The notes below the pieces were generated by a model. That model worked only from the letters and a program-made list of their open reading frames with translations, was not told the DNA's origin and did no database searches. This document shows positions 1 through 6,344 of a DNA stretch of 40,908 bases, one piece after another. This DNA comes from a virus, in IMG/VR virus record IMGVR_UViG_3300030098_007065, positions 1 to 40,908 of that record. One strand, written 5' to 3'. The number at the start of each line of letters is the position of its first letter. Position 1 is the first letter of the stretch. Both the position numbers and the translations under genes were made by a program.

Positions 1-389
1 ATATCTTTTACAAAACCTAATGTAGCTGCATTAGCATATAAGTCACCACATCTTGCAGTAACTTCTTTTTTAAGACCGTCGTATATAATACTACCAGTAA
101 CATATCCTAATGTATCTAACATTTCAGCAGGTACATCAATATTCATAGTAGAATAAACATAATCTCTATGGGAGGAAGGAAACTCATGAGGTATACTTTC
201 ATCTTTTATATAAACTGATTCAAAAGGCGGTTCAATATTATTCCAAAGTAACATATTTTCAGTTACTTCATCTGGTTCACCGAATTTCTTTATAAGTTTT
301 ATTGCGTAATCTCTAGCATCATCATGCTCCCATCCTCTTAAGGAATCTATCGCTTTGTTTTCTTCAAAATATTCTCTAAATGTTTTCAT
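1..389 (-). CDS. Partial hypothetical protein, C-terminus outside window
   Basis: The reading frame is open from an ATG at 389 to the window edge, giving 129 residues of an incomplete protein. It starts MKTFREYFEENKAIDS, an amphipathic leader very like that of the gene just upstream and like T4 capsid-targeting peptides. The body contains GWEHDDARDYAIKLIKKFGEP and later an acidic, aromatic stretch; I do not recognise the family. Its start overlaps the stop of the 386-1597 gene as ATGA, so the two are translationally coupled in one late minus-strand operon. The leader suggests a packaged or head-associated protein, but this is inference. Confidence 0.75.
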   Translation of the reverse strand, partial: MKTFREYFEENKAIDSLRGWEHDDARDYAIKLIKKFGEPDEVTENMLLWNNIEPPFESVYIKDESIPHEFPSSHRDYVYSTMNIDVPAEMLDTLGYVTGSIIYDGLKKEVTARCGDLYANAATLGFVKD

Positions 390-1597
390 TTTTTTGTACT
401 TGTTTGACCTCCACTAAAATTAGCACGGCTAAATTCTAATCTATCTACTAACTTAACTGCATCACCAGCTTTAGATACGCTTACATAACCCTCCGGAGAT
501 GTTACCTTTAACGTACCGTCTTCTGCATCTAAGAAATGCTTAGTATTATATACAGCATTATTATACTTGTTAATAAAGATCTGTTTGGCTTGAGAAAGCA
601 GCTTACTTACTTTAAAGATATTTACTATATCATCTTTTTGTTGATTAAATTCAGCCATTTTCTTTTTAAAGCTTTCTTCTACCTTAAGTTTACCGGCTTT
701 AGACTTTCTCTTTTCTATTTCTTTAGTCATTCTACCTTTGAACCAATCAACAAAGTTATTAAATGAAACTTCAGGATCTTCTAAAAACTGACCTTTTTGA
801 ATTTCAGAGTTAGCATAAATGTTTAGTAAGTCTAGAGGTAGATCTCGATAATCTACTTTAATAGAATCTGCTGTCTTTACATAATCTCTCACCTGCTTAG
901 CCTCATCAGTAGTAAGAGTAACTGTTCCAGTTGAATCAGTAAATATAGCATCATCAACCCACACTCCTGGAACTTTTTTAAGTCCTTTTACATTAATACC
1001 ATATTGTGGGGAGCTATCTAAATCAGCATATCCTGTATGAAATACTATACCAAATACCGAATTAGCTATTTCTCTACCCAATTTAGAATCTTTTTCAACT
1101 GCATACTTAATTGTGTTGGGTTTAAATGTAAAATGCTCCACACCATCAATAATCTCTCTGTTAACAGATGATGAATCAAACATAAAATCACCTTGAAGTA
1201 TACCTTTAATACCCAGCTTAGGAAGATACTTAAGAGCTTTCTTTAATTTATCGGCTAAACCAGGAGCATGACCATGATTCATCTCAACGTCATTATCTGT
1301 ATAATTAATTTTAGGCTCTCTATTGAATATAGATTTAGTACCTACAAAGAATTTACCAGTTTCTGGATGCTTACCAGCAAAAATAGCAGGTGCACCATCC
1401 CATTTGACTGATGTATTTACTTTTCTTTTACTCTTACCCTGTAAATGTGAAAGCAAATCGGTTATAAATCCCCTTGCAGTCTTATATCCACCCTCTCCTT
1501 TAGTAAGAATAAGCTCCTCTAAATGTGTAAGGTGTGTATTAGCTTTAGCTTCATTTAGAAGCTCGTATTGTTCAAAATATAGCTTAAAAGTCTTCAT
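386..1597 (-). CDS. DUF6267-type phage protein with ligase-like motifs
   Basis: This 403-residue protein resembles a family common in T4-like marine phages that I recall as DUF6267. After a leader (MKTFKLYFEQYELLNEA) it has a conserved block with KWDGAPAIF at residues 65-73, GTKSIFN near 86 and GILQGDFMF near 132-140, then FGIVFHTGY near 182-190. KxDG followed by a hydrophobic-G-D/E block and a hydrophobic strand recalls motifs I, III and IIIa of ATP-dependent nucleic-acid ligases and nucleotidyltransferases, with Lys65 as the possible adenylated residue. Activity is inference; motifs IV and V are not obvious. The C-terminal third is Lys-rich and probably helical. LNE|A at residues 14-17 fits a prohead-protease site, so it may be packaged and processed. 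Confidence 0.8.
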   Translation of the reverse strand: MKTFKLYFEQYELLNEAKANTHLTHLEELILTKGEGGYKTARGFITDLLSHLQGKSKRKVNTSVKWDGAPAIFAGKHPETGKFFVGTKSIFNREPKINYTDNDVEMNHGHAPGLADKLKKALKYLPKLGIKGILQGDFMFDSSSVNREIIDGVEHFTFKPNTIKYAVEKDSKLGREIANSVFGIVFHTGYADLDSSPQYGINVKGLKKVPGVWVDDAIFTDSTGTVTLTTDEAKQVRDYVKTADSIKVDYRDLPLDLLNIYANSEIQKGQFLEDPEVSFNNFVDWFKGRMTKEIEKRKSKAGKLKVEESFKKKMAEFNQQKDDIVNIFKVSKLLSQAKQIFINKYNNAVYNTKHFLDAEDGTLKVTSPEGYVSVSKAGDAVKLVDRLEFSRANFSGGQTSTKK

Positions 1598-1600
1598 AGT

Positions 1601-2695
1601 TTATTTAGATTCATTGGAAAACATATAGAAAAAGTTTGGATAGAGACCGGCCATTGTAAAAGAATTTGCACGTAAAATACCTCTATCAATTAAACCACCC
1701 TCCTTAATAGCGTCATTAACCGTAAATGAAGCAAAATCACCTAAACGACCTGGTGTAGGCTTTTTTTGTTGTGGTCCTTTTGCAAATATTATGTTTTGTA
1801 GATCATACTTTGTAGAATATTGCTGTAGATTAAGCTTTGCTAATTGTTTTCTAATTTGACTTTGTGGCGCCCCTCTTTTTCTTGATGTTGGATCTATATA
1901 ATTAATATCATTGGTAAAAAACTTTGCAACATCACCTCCCGGATATGCTATTTTAAGTAAATCATGTAAGTTTGATAAAAATAGATCTATTTTTCCAATT
2001 TGCTCGAAAGCACGATACGCACCAATAATATTTGATTCAACACTTTCAACTACCTTAACATTATCTGCTTCTAACCCTTTTAGAAGGGTTGATGGAGATA
2101 AGGCTGGTCCTCCTCTTCCGCCTTGTTGACCAAATCTACCGCCTTGGCCTTTAACTTCAAGTTTTTCACCATCTATCATTAAATCACCCCCTTCGGTTGA
2201 ATTAGTTACGTTGCTGAATGCTAAAGCGAGAAGTATTTCGCAAGGTCCAACATTGCTACCACCTTCATCAATAGGAGTAAAAGCAGAAGTTCTCATTGCT
2301 GTTTTTTCGTTAAACCCTTTACTTGTAACTAACTGTACAACATTTCCCGTTTCATTAATCGATAGTGACGGTTTTTCTTCACTGCTAATATATTTCTCAA
2401 ATTCACCTCTATCTAACATATCAACTAAACTATCATAGTCGTATTCGTTCTTAAAAGAGTTTCTTGTATATTTTTTACCTTCTAAATACTTGGTAATTGA
2501 CGCTAACGCATCTCCTCCTGTTGCGATACGACTTATCTTATCAAAATTTTCATCTGAAACTTGACCAACATATGAATATTCATCATTTTGCTTAGTATAA
2601 AGATCTACCTCTTCACCTAGCACACGAAGGTGTCTGCGTGGTGGAATATTACCACGTACCTGCTTTTTATAGATATCTTCTAATGACCACTGCAT
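1601..2695 (-). CDS. Conserved T4-like phage protein with a PD-(D/E)xK-like motif
   Basis: This 364-residue protein has no leader of the kind seen in its neighbours. The middle carries VGPCEILLALAF (149-160), GGDLMIDGEKLEVKGQGG (169-186) and a Gly/Gln-rich turn. Glu153, Asp171, Glu180 and Lys182 give the order E...D-x8-E-x-K typical of PD-(D/E)xK nucleases, with the ExK after a beta-hairpin as expected. That makes it a candidate DNA endonuclease. From memory similar proteins occur in marine T4-like phages, annotated as structural or hypothetical, so a virion role is also possible. It lies three bases upstream of the 386-1597 gene and two bases downstream of 2697-3035, in a tight minus-strand operon. 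Confidence 0.75.
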   Translation of the reverse strand: MQWSLEDIYKKQVRGNIPPRRHLRVLGEEVDLYTKQNDEYSYVGQVSDENFDKISRIATGGDALASITKYLEGKKYTRNSFKNEYDYDSLVDMLDRGEFEKYISSEEKPSLSINETGNVVQLVTSKGFNEKTAMRTSAFTPIDEGGSNVGPCEILLALAFSNVTNSTEGGDLMIDGEKLEVKGQGGRFGQQGGRGGPALSPSTLLKGLEADNVKVVESVESNIIGAYRAFEQIGKIDLFLSNLHDLLKIAYPGGDVAKFFTNDINYIDPTSRKRGAPQSQIRKQLAKLNLQQYSTKYDLQNIIFAKGPQQKKPTPGRLGDFASFTVNDAIKEGGLIDRGILRANSFTMAGLYPNFFYMFSNESK

Positions 2696-2696
2696 G

Positions 2697-3035
2697 TTAT
2701 TGTGCGTCTAAGTCTTCAAGTTCTTGTTCAACCTCTTCGTTTGAAAATTCGATTAATCTTTCAATTGTTTCAATAACTTTTCTAGGCTGCGTTCTACCAA
2801 ATTGTTTGTTTACCTGTGCAGCAATATTAATATCCTGCATTTTTGGAGCATATATAAAGGCATTAGTTAGTAAATCTGCAATAAATACTTCCCCTTCTGG
2901 TGAAATACCAGTTGGCTCCGGAGGAATATCTTCTACATCAGTAGCATCTGCTTCAACATCAACATTAACATCTATTTCTTCTTGTTCAGAATAGAGCTTT
3001 TTATATTTTTCAAATAATTGTATTGTTTTTTTCAT
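2697..3035 (-). CDS. Small acidic hypothetical protein
   Basis: This 112-residue protein has a basic-amphipathic start (MKKTIQLFEKYKKLYSEQEE), an acidic spacer rich in Asp, Glu and Val (residues 20-45), and a helical C-terminal half ending in a Glu/Asp-rich tail. I do not recognise a family. The leader is a looser version of the MKTFxxYFEE peptides on neighbouring genes. It sits between the 3041-3454 gene (5-base gap) and the nuclease-like gene (1-base gap), so it belongs to the same late transcript. A small head or scaffold-associated protein is possible. Confidence 0.7.
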   Translation of the reverse strand: MKKTIQLFEKYKKLYSEQEEIDVNVDVEADATDVEDIPPEPTGISPEGEVFIADLLTNAFIYAPKMQDINIAAQVNKQFGRTQPRKVIETIERLIEFSNEEVEQELEDLDAQ

Positions 3036-3040
3036 GATTT

Positions 3041-3454
3041 TTATCCTTTCGCGGCATCTATAGCATTAGATAACTTACCTGTTTGTTGGTTATATAGATC
3101 TACAGCTTTTTTTGCAAGGTCTGCTCTCATTTTTACTGCTTTTTTAGCTTCTTGTGGTGCTGTTCCCATAGCCCCTGCAATCTTACCCATTACACCACCT
3201 TTAGCTTGATTTGCTAACTTATTAACCTCTTTTTCAACATCATATGGTTTATTACTACCCATAGCAACTTCTTGATCTTCTACTGAACCATCTGGAGCAT
3301 ACTCGCGTTTAAAGCTATCAAAGATATCGAAAGGACTGCTTACACCAAACATATCAAAAGAATCAACAACTTTGCCGTTTGAATCTCTTAACTCAATAGT
3401 ATACTTGTCTTGACCTGGTCGATTCTCTTCTACAAGTTTAAGAAACTTATTCAT
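3041..3454 (-). CDS. Hypothetical protein, probable virion-associated
   Basis: This 137-residue protein begins MNKFLKLVEENRPGQDKYTIEL, where LVE|E could be a prohead-protease site. The N-terminal half looks like a beta domain (YTIELRDSNGKVVDSF). The C-terminal half is Ala/Lys-rich and helical with a small Gly-rich segment (GGVMGKIAGAMG, about residues 85-96). No family is recognised. It is the first gene after a late-type octamer (CATAAATA at 3460-3467) placed five bases before its ATG, so it probably heads a late unit running to the 5' edge of the window. Confidence 0.7.
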   Translation of the reverse strand: MNKFLKLVEENRPGQDKYTIELRDSNGKVVDSFDMFGVSSPFDIFDSFKREYAPDGSVEDQEVAMGSNKPYDVEKEVNKLANQAKGGVMGKIAGAMGTAPQEAKKAVKMRADLAKKAVDLYNQQTGKLSNAIDAAKG

Positions 3455-3459
3455 GTATA

Positions 3460-3467
3460 TATTTATG
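3460..3467 (-). promoter_or_regulatory. Late promoter octamer CATAAATA
   Basis: Read on the minus strand this is CATAAATA, one base from the T4 late consensus TATAAATA. It ends five bases before the ATG of the 3041-3454 gene. No Shine-Dalgarno sequence lies in the gap, so a transcript from it would be nearly leaderless. Confidence 0.6.
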
Positions 3468-3957
3468 GAAGCAACGAGAGTTTTATATTTATATTAGTTA
3501 GAAACTCCTTTTCTATTTGCTGCAACTCATACCTTCGAAGAAATAATCTAAATTTATAAAACGAAATAGTTGAAGTATCTTTTTTTTGGAAAGACATGTA
3601 GTCTCTTTCTTCTAAAAATATTTCAAAGCTATCTTTACTATACGTAATATTTGTGGGTATAGCGTTAAAAATACGTTTAACAAGTGTATGTTCTATTGAT
3701 TTACCGTTTGTTTTATAATAAAACCATTTTTTACTATTAGTATTCTTACAAACTTTAATTATTTCTTTAATAATAAAATGAATACCAAGCTTGTTTTTAT
3801 CTTTTCTTGTTAATTTAAGCTCGTTTTCAGTTATATACAATAGATATTCATTAAAAGATCTAGCTAAGCATTTATTAAGATTAATAAACTCAAAACCACG
3901 TACCGTATCATTTACGCCTTCCAATTCTGACGTTAATAATTCCGTTGTAGTAGTCAT
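3463..3957 (-). CDS. Hypothetical protein
   Basis: This 164-residue basic protein is rich in Lys, Phe, Ile and Tyr. After MTTTTELLTSELEGVNDTV it appears mostly alpha-helical, with an aromatic segment (KKWFYYKTNG, about residues 76-85) and a Tyr/Arg-rich C-terminal helix (FYKFRLFLRRYELQQIEKE). I do not recognise it. Its chosen ATG lies 50 bases inside the end of the GIY-YIG gene, in another frame. No later ATG would keep most of the protein, so either the overlap is real or a non-ATG start is used. It ends just before the late promoter of the next gene. Confidence 0.65.
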   Translation of the reverse strand: MTTTTELLTSELEGVNDTVRGFEFINLNKCLARSFNEYLLYITENELKLTRKDKNKLGIHFIIKEIIKVCKNTNSKKWFYYKTNGKSIEHTLVKRIFNAIPTNITYSKDSFEIFLEERDYMSFQKKDTSTISFYKFRLFLRRYELQQIEKEFLTNINIKLSLLP

Positions 3958-4306
3958 CTCTTAGTAATACTTCTTTTTCAAATTGTAATCTAGTTTCATG
4001 ATAACTCAACTCCCACTTTGAATCACACCACCTAAGGATTTCAAACTTAAAATTATTCTTTCCAAGTGTTTCTATATGTTGGTTAAGTTCATTTGATGAA
4101 GAAGTATAGGTCTTCCAGTCAGTTTCTATTTTTTCATGACGTTTATTCTTTTTACCCTTTAAGGGTGGACGTTTTCTTATTGACTGGCACTGCTTTTTAC
4201 CAATATACTTTTTATCATTAGTAAGATTTGTTATCTTATAAATGAAACCGTAAGGTAGATCCGTACTTTCTTCTAGAATCCCCTCCCAATGACCTAAATC
4301 TACCAC
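3908..4306 (-). CDS. SegE-like GIY-YIG endonuclease
   Basis: This 132-residue protein matches the SegE-type GIY-YIG nucleases of T4-like phages. YGFIYKITN (residues 19-27) is the GIY strand and KKYIGKK (32-38) the YIG strand. These are followed by a basic RKRPPLKGKKNKR stretch, DWKTYTSSSNEL, LGKNNFKFEILRWC, and HETRLQFEKEVLL carrying the likely catalytic Glu. Family knowledge says GIY-YIG enzymes cut DNA and that Seg proteins act as free-standing homing endonucleases; whether this copy homes is unknown. Its start overlaps the 4300-4770 gene by seven bases. It sits inside a head-gene cluster, a usual place for intron-less homing genes. Confidence 0.85.
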   Translation of the reverse strand: MVDLGHWEGILEESTDLPYGFIYKITNLTNDKKYIGKKQCQSIRKRPPLKGKKNKRHEKIETDWKTYTSSSNELNQHIETLGKNNFKFEILRWCDSKWELSYHETRLQFEKEVLLRDDYYNGIINVRIGRRK

Positions 4307-4770
4307 TTTCTACAAGACCAATACCTGGCTTTAGTCTTTGGCCCGGGGTTATCACAATTATGTCTAGCTCTAAACGATTTACGAGCTTTTGGATTATTTT
4401 TACGAATTTTCATAGTCTTCTCACCTTTTCTTTTAGCAGAAGTACCTCCATGACCAAAATTTACTTTCTTTACATTACCAGTTTTAGGATCCTTAACGTA
4501 CACTTTAAACTTCTTAACGTCCCCTCTCATGGGTTTGTTAAGTTTTACTTTCCTTCCTCTATATTCTGCATCCTCTTCAGGTGCTTCTTCATCTTCAAGA
4601 TCATCTTCATTATTTTCATTAGGATTTTTATACGTAGGATCAGACCTATACTTAGGTCCTCCTCTACCATCAGCATCAGCGTCACCAGATCTTAATCTAC
4701 CAGCTGAATCATAATGTTTTCCTTTAGGAGCTTCTTTAGCTTCAAAAAAATAATATTTAAATGACTTCAT
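4300..4770 (-). CDS. Basic conserved phage protein with capsid-targeting-like leader
   Basis: This 156-residue protein starts MKSFKYYFFEAKEAPKG, in which FFE|A resembles a prohead-protease site. An acidic linker (EDDLEDEEAPEEDAE, about 55-69) follows. The C-terminal half is strongly basic: YRGRKVKLNKPMRGDVKKF, a VKKVNFGHGG strand, then ARKSFRARHNCDNPGPKTKA and YWSCRKW at the end, with two Cys. I recall this C-terminal block as conserved in many marine T4-like phages, without a known function. The charge pattern and leader suggest a DNA-binding internal head protein, which is inference. A late octamer lies five bases before its ATG. Confidence 0.75.
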   Translation of the reverse strand: MKSFKYYFFEAKEAPKGKHYDSAGRLRSGDADADGRGGPKYRSDPTYKNPNENNEDDLEDEEAPEEDAEYRGRKVKLNKPMRGDVKKFKVYVKDPKTGNVKKVNFGHGGTSAKRKGEKTMKIRKNNPKARKSFRARHNCDNPGPKTKARYWSCRKW

Positions 4771-4775
4771 ATTAA

Positions 4776-4783
4776 TATTTATT
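4776..4783 (-). promoter_or_regulatory. Late promoter octamer AATAAATA
   Basis: On the minus strand AATAAATA ends exactly five bases before the ATG at 4770. It touches the stop codon of the upstream gene, so the basic-protein cluster can be re-initiated inside the operon at late times. Confidence 0.5.
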
Positions 4784-5553
4784 TAACAATGATAATTTAA
4801 ATAGCGTTGTAATGCTTTAGCATAATGAGTACCTTTATTCTTAAGCTTACTTTTAGCACCTCTTACTTTACTACAAGACAGATTACCTAATCGCTTTTTA
4901 AGTATACCTGGCTTAACAGGTTTATGAACATTTTTCTTTTCTGCATCTTCTTCACGCATTCGTTTAGTCTTACGCTTACTAGCTTCTTTTTTATTAGTAA
5001 TATATTTGTAAGCGGCAGCTAAACTTTTTTTCTTTTTAGGATCTTTTACTCTACCACGAGCAGCTCTTACTCTTTGATGAATTAAATTAATAATTTGCGA
5101 CTGTCGGGCATGCGATTTACTTTTAAATGAAGCTTTATTTAACGTTTCGCGTATATCACCCACAGTACTATATTTTACGCTTACTGTATCTTTTGGATTT
5201 TCATCAGTATACAACCTTCTGCTTGAACCTTTAGGTTTTTTACCGGTACCCTTTTTAGGTTCTTCAGCATTCTCGCTTTTAGTTTTTTTCTTCTTCCAAT
5301 TAACACGCTTTGGACCCTTCTTTTTATACATTTTACCCTTAATACTTTTACAAGCCGCTTTAGTTGGTCGACAAGCCGGGTAACTACCACCAGACTTTTT
5401 TGATTTACGACCACAAGGACCACCAGTCTTACAATTTACCCACCCTTTAAACTTTTTACCAGTTTTAGGATCAGTACCACCACGTTTAAACCATTGACGT
5501 AGTGAGTCGCTAGCTTCTAATATCTCTTTCTGGGTCATTTTTTCTTTTTCCAA
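4783..5553 (-). CDS. Lys/Arg-rich multi-domain phage protein (DUF5872-like N-terminus)
   Basis: This 256-residue, extremely basic protein has three blocks. Residues about 14-80 (DSLRQWFKRGGTDPKTGKK, then GGPCGRKSKKSGGSYPACR with regularly placed Cys) resemble the short DUF5872-type proteins of cyanophages. Residues about 140-200 contain SHARQSQIINLIHQRVRAA and AAYKYITNKKEASKRKTKR. The end, HKPVKPGILKKRLGNLSCSK to YLNYHC, is a third conserved-looking block. In other phages such blocks may be separate small genes, so this could be a fusion (from memory). EILE|A near the start fits a prohead-protease site. A packaged nucleic-acid-binding protein is likely but unproven. It overlaps the upstream gene by 19 bases. 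Confidence 0.75.
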   Translation of the reverse strand: MEKEKMTQKEILEASDSLRQWFKRGGTDPKTGKKFKGWVNCKTGGPCGRKSKKSGGSYPACRPTKAACKSIKGKMYKKKGPKRVNWKKKKTKSENAEEPKKGTGKKPKGSSRRLYTDENPKDTVSVKYSTVGDIRETLNKASFKSKSHARQSQIINLIHQRVRAARGRVKDPKKKKSLAAAYKYITNKKEASKRKTKRMREEDAEKKNVHKPVKPGILKKRLGNLSCSKVRGAKSKLKNKGTHYAKALQRYLNYHC

Positions 5554-5924
5554 ATTTTTCCTTGTCTACACCTTACAATAGCCCCGGATTTGTAAGCAGA
5601 AGTTTTCTTACCATAAACAGAATCAGCTCTACGCTTACACCTATCAGCTTTCTTCTTCTTTTCTGCATCTTCTTCTGGAAAATTTTCTTCGTTTTCTTCT
5701 TTTGCTTTCTTTTTCTTCTTTTTATTTACTGTACCTTTACGCGTTTGGACAGCTCCAAGAGCCTTAGGTAATCTAGCGTCGCCTGGAGCGTATGTATCAC
5801 CAGAACTTATATCACCCGGCGGGTTATACGAAGAACCACCACCAAGCGCCCCTCCAGCACCAGCAGTCATCTCTTCTTTTAACATTTTTAAAAAGATACG
5901 TTCAAATTTGCCACTTGATTCCAT
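5535..5924 (-). CDS. Lys-rich small virion-type protein
   Basis: This 129-residue protein starts MESSGKFERIFLKMLKEEMTAG, an amphipathic helix ending in a possible protease site. A Gly/Pro-rich segment (GGALGGGSSYNPPGD) follows, then a run of lysines (NKKKKKKAKEE), an acidic patch, and a conserved-looking C-terminus DRCKRRADSVYGKKTSAYKS with IVRCRQGKIWKKKK. I recall the C-terminal Cys/Lys motif from many marine T4-like phages, of unknown function. It heads the minus-strand cluster and is preceded by an exact TATAAATA late octamer. Confidence 0.75.
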   Translation of the reverse strand: MESSGKFERIFLKMLKEEMTAGAGGALGGGSSYNPPGDISSGDTYAPGDARLPKALGAVQTRKGTVNKKKKKKAKEENEENFPEEDAEKKKKADRCKRRADSVYGKKTSAYKSGAIVRCRQGKIWKKKK

Positions 5925-5942
5925 TATACTTATATTTATAAT
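5915..5942 (+). promoter_or_regulatory. Host-type promoter for the uvsY-uvsW unit
   Basis: TTGATT at 5915-5920, a 16-base spacer and TATAAT at 5937-5942 form a sigma70-type promoter. The GTG start of the next gene lies six bases after the -10 box, so the transcript would begin at or next to the start codon. The arrangement repeats in front of uvsX and gp32. Confidence 0.7.
5933..5940 (-). promoter_or_regulatory. Late promoter octamer TATAAATA (exact), overlapping an opposing early promoter
   Basis: On the minus strand this is exactly TATAAATA, the T4 late consensus, eight bases before the ATG at 5924. Bases 5937-5940 are shared with the TATAAT box of the plus-strand promoter in front of the uvsY candidate. 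Confidence 0.75.
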
Positions 5943-5948
5943 AATTGT

Positions 5949-6344
5949 GTGGAATTGCTAAAAAAGTATATGCAAGAAATTGGTGAAGATCTTGTACTAA
6001 ATGATCTTAATCTTAAACAACAGCAACAAAGACTTCCAGCTCGTAAGCATTTTTGGGTTGGTAGACTTATAGAAGCAAAAATTCTACGCAATAAACTGAT
6101 TGCTCAAAAGAGTAAGCTTAAAAAAGACTTAGTTAAGAAGGTAATTGCTGATTCTCCTGTACGTATTAATCAAACTTCTGCAGAATCTGCTGCTGAAAAG
6201 TACGAATCTGTTGTTAAACTTAATAATAACATAAAAGAGCAAGATACTATTATAGAATACCTTGAGAAAGTAGAAAAAATACTCAGTAATATGCATTGGG
6301 AGATTAAAAATGTTATTGATATGAATAAAATGGAGCAATACTAA
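5949..6344 (+). CDS. uvsY: Probable UvsY recombination mediator
   Basis: This 131-residue, mostly helical protein starts at GTG. Its length (T4 UvsY is 137), its Lys/Glu-rich helices (about 45-68 and 90-112) and its position directly before uvsW fit UvsY. In T4, UvsY loads UvsX recombinase onto gp32-coated single-stranded DNA. No short diagnostic motif exists for the family, so the name rests on size, composition and context; another helical recombination accessory protein remains possible. Its stop overlaps the uvsW start by one base (TAATG). All partners (UvsX, UvsW, gp32, gp41) are in the window. Confidence 0.6.
   Translation: MELLKKYMQEIGEDLVLNDLNLKQQQQRLPARKHFWVGRLIEAKILRNKLIAQKSKLKKDLVKKVIADSPVRINQTSAESAAEKYESVVKLNNNIKEQDTIIEYLEKVEKILSNMHWEIKNVIDMNKMEQY

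Noticed and set aside
2073-2090. Hairpin AACCCTT/AAGGGTT within the nuclease-like gene
   Set aside because: It lies mid-gene with no T tract and no junction nearby; probably incidental to Leu-Lys-Gly codons.
4156-4168. Palindrome ACCCTTTAAGGGT in the GIY-YIG gene
   Set aside because: Short, mid-gene, in a Lys/Pro-rich coding stretch; no regulatory context.
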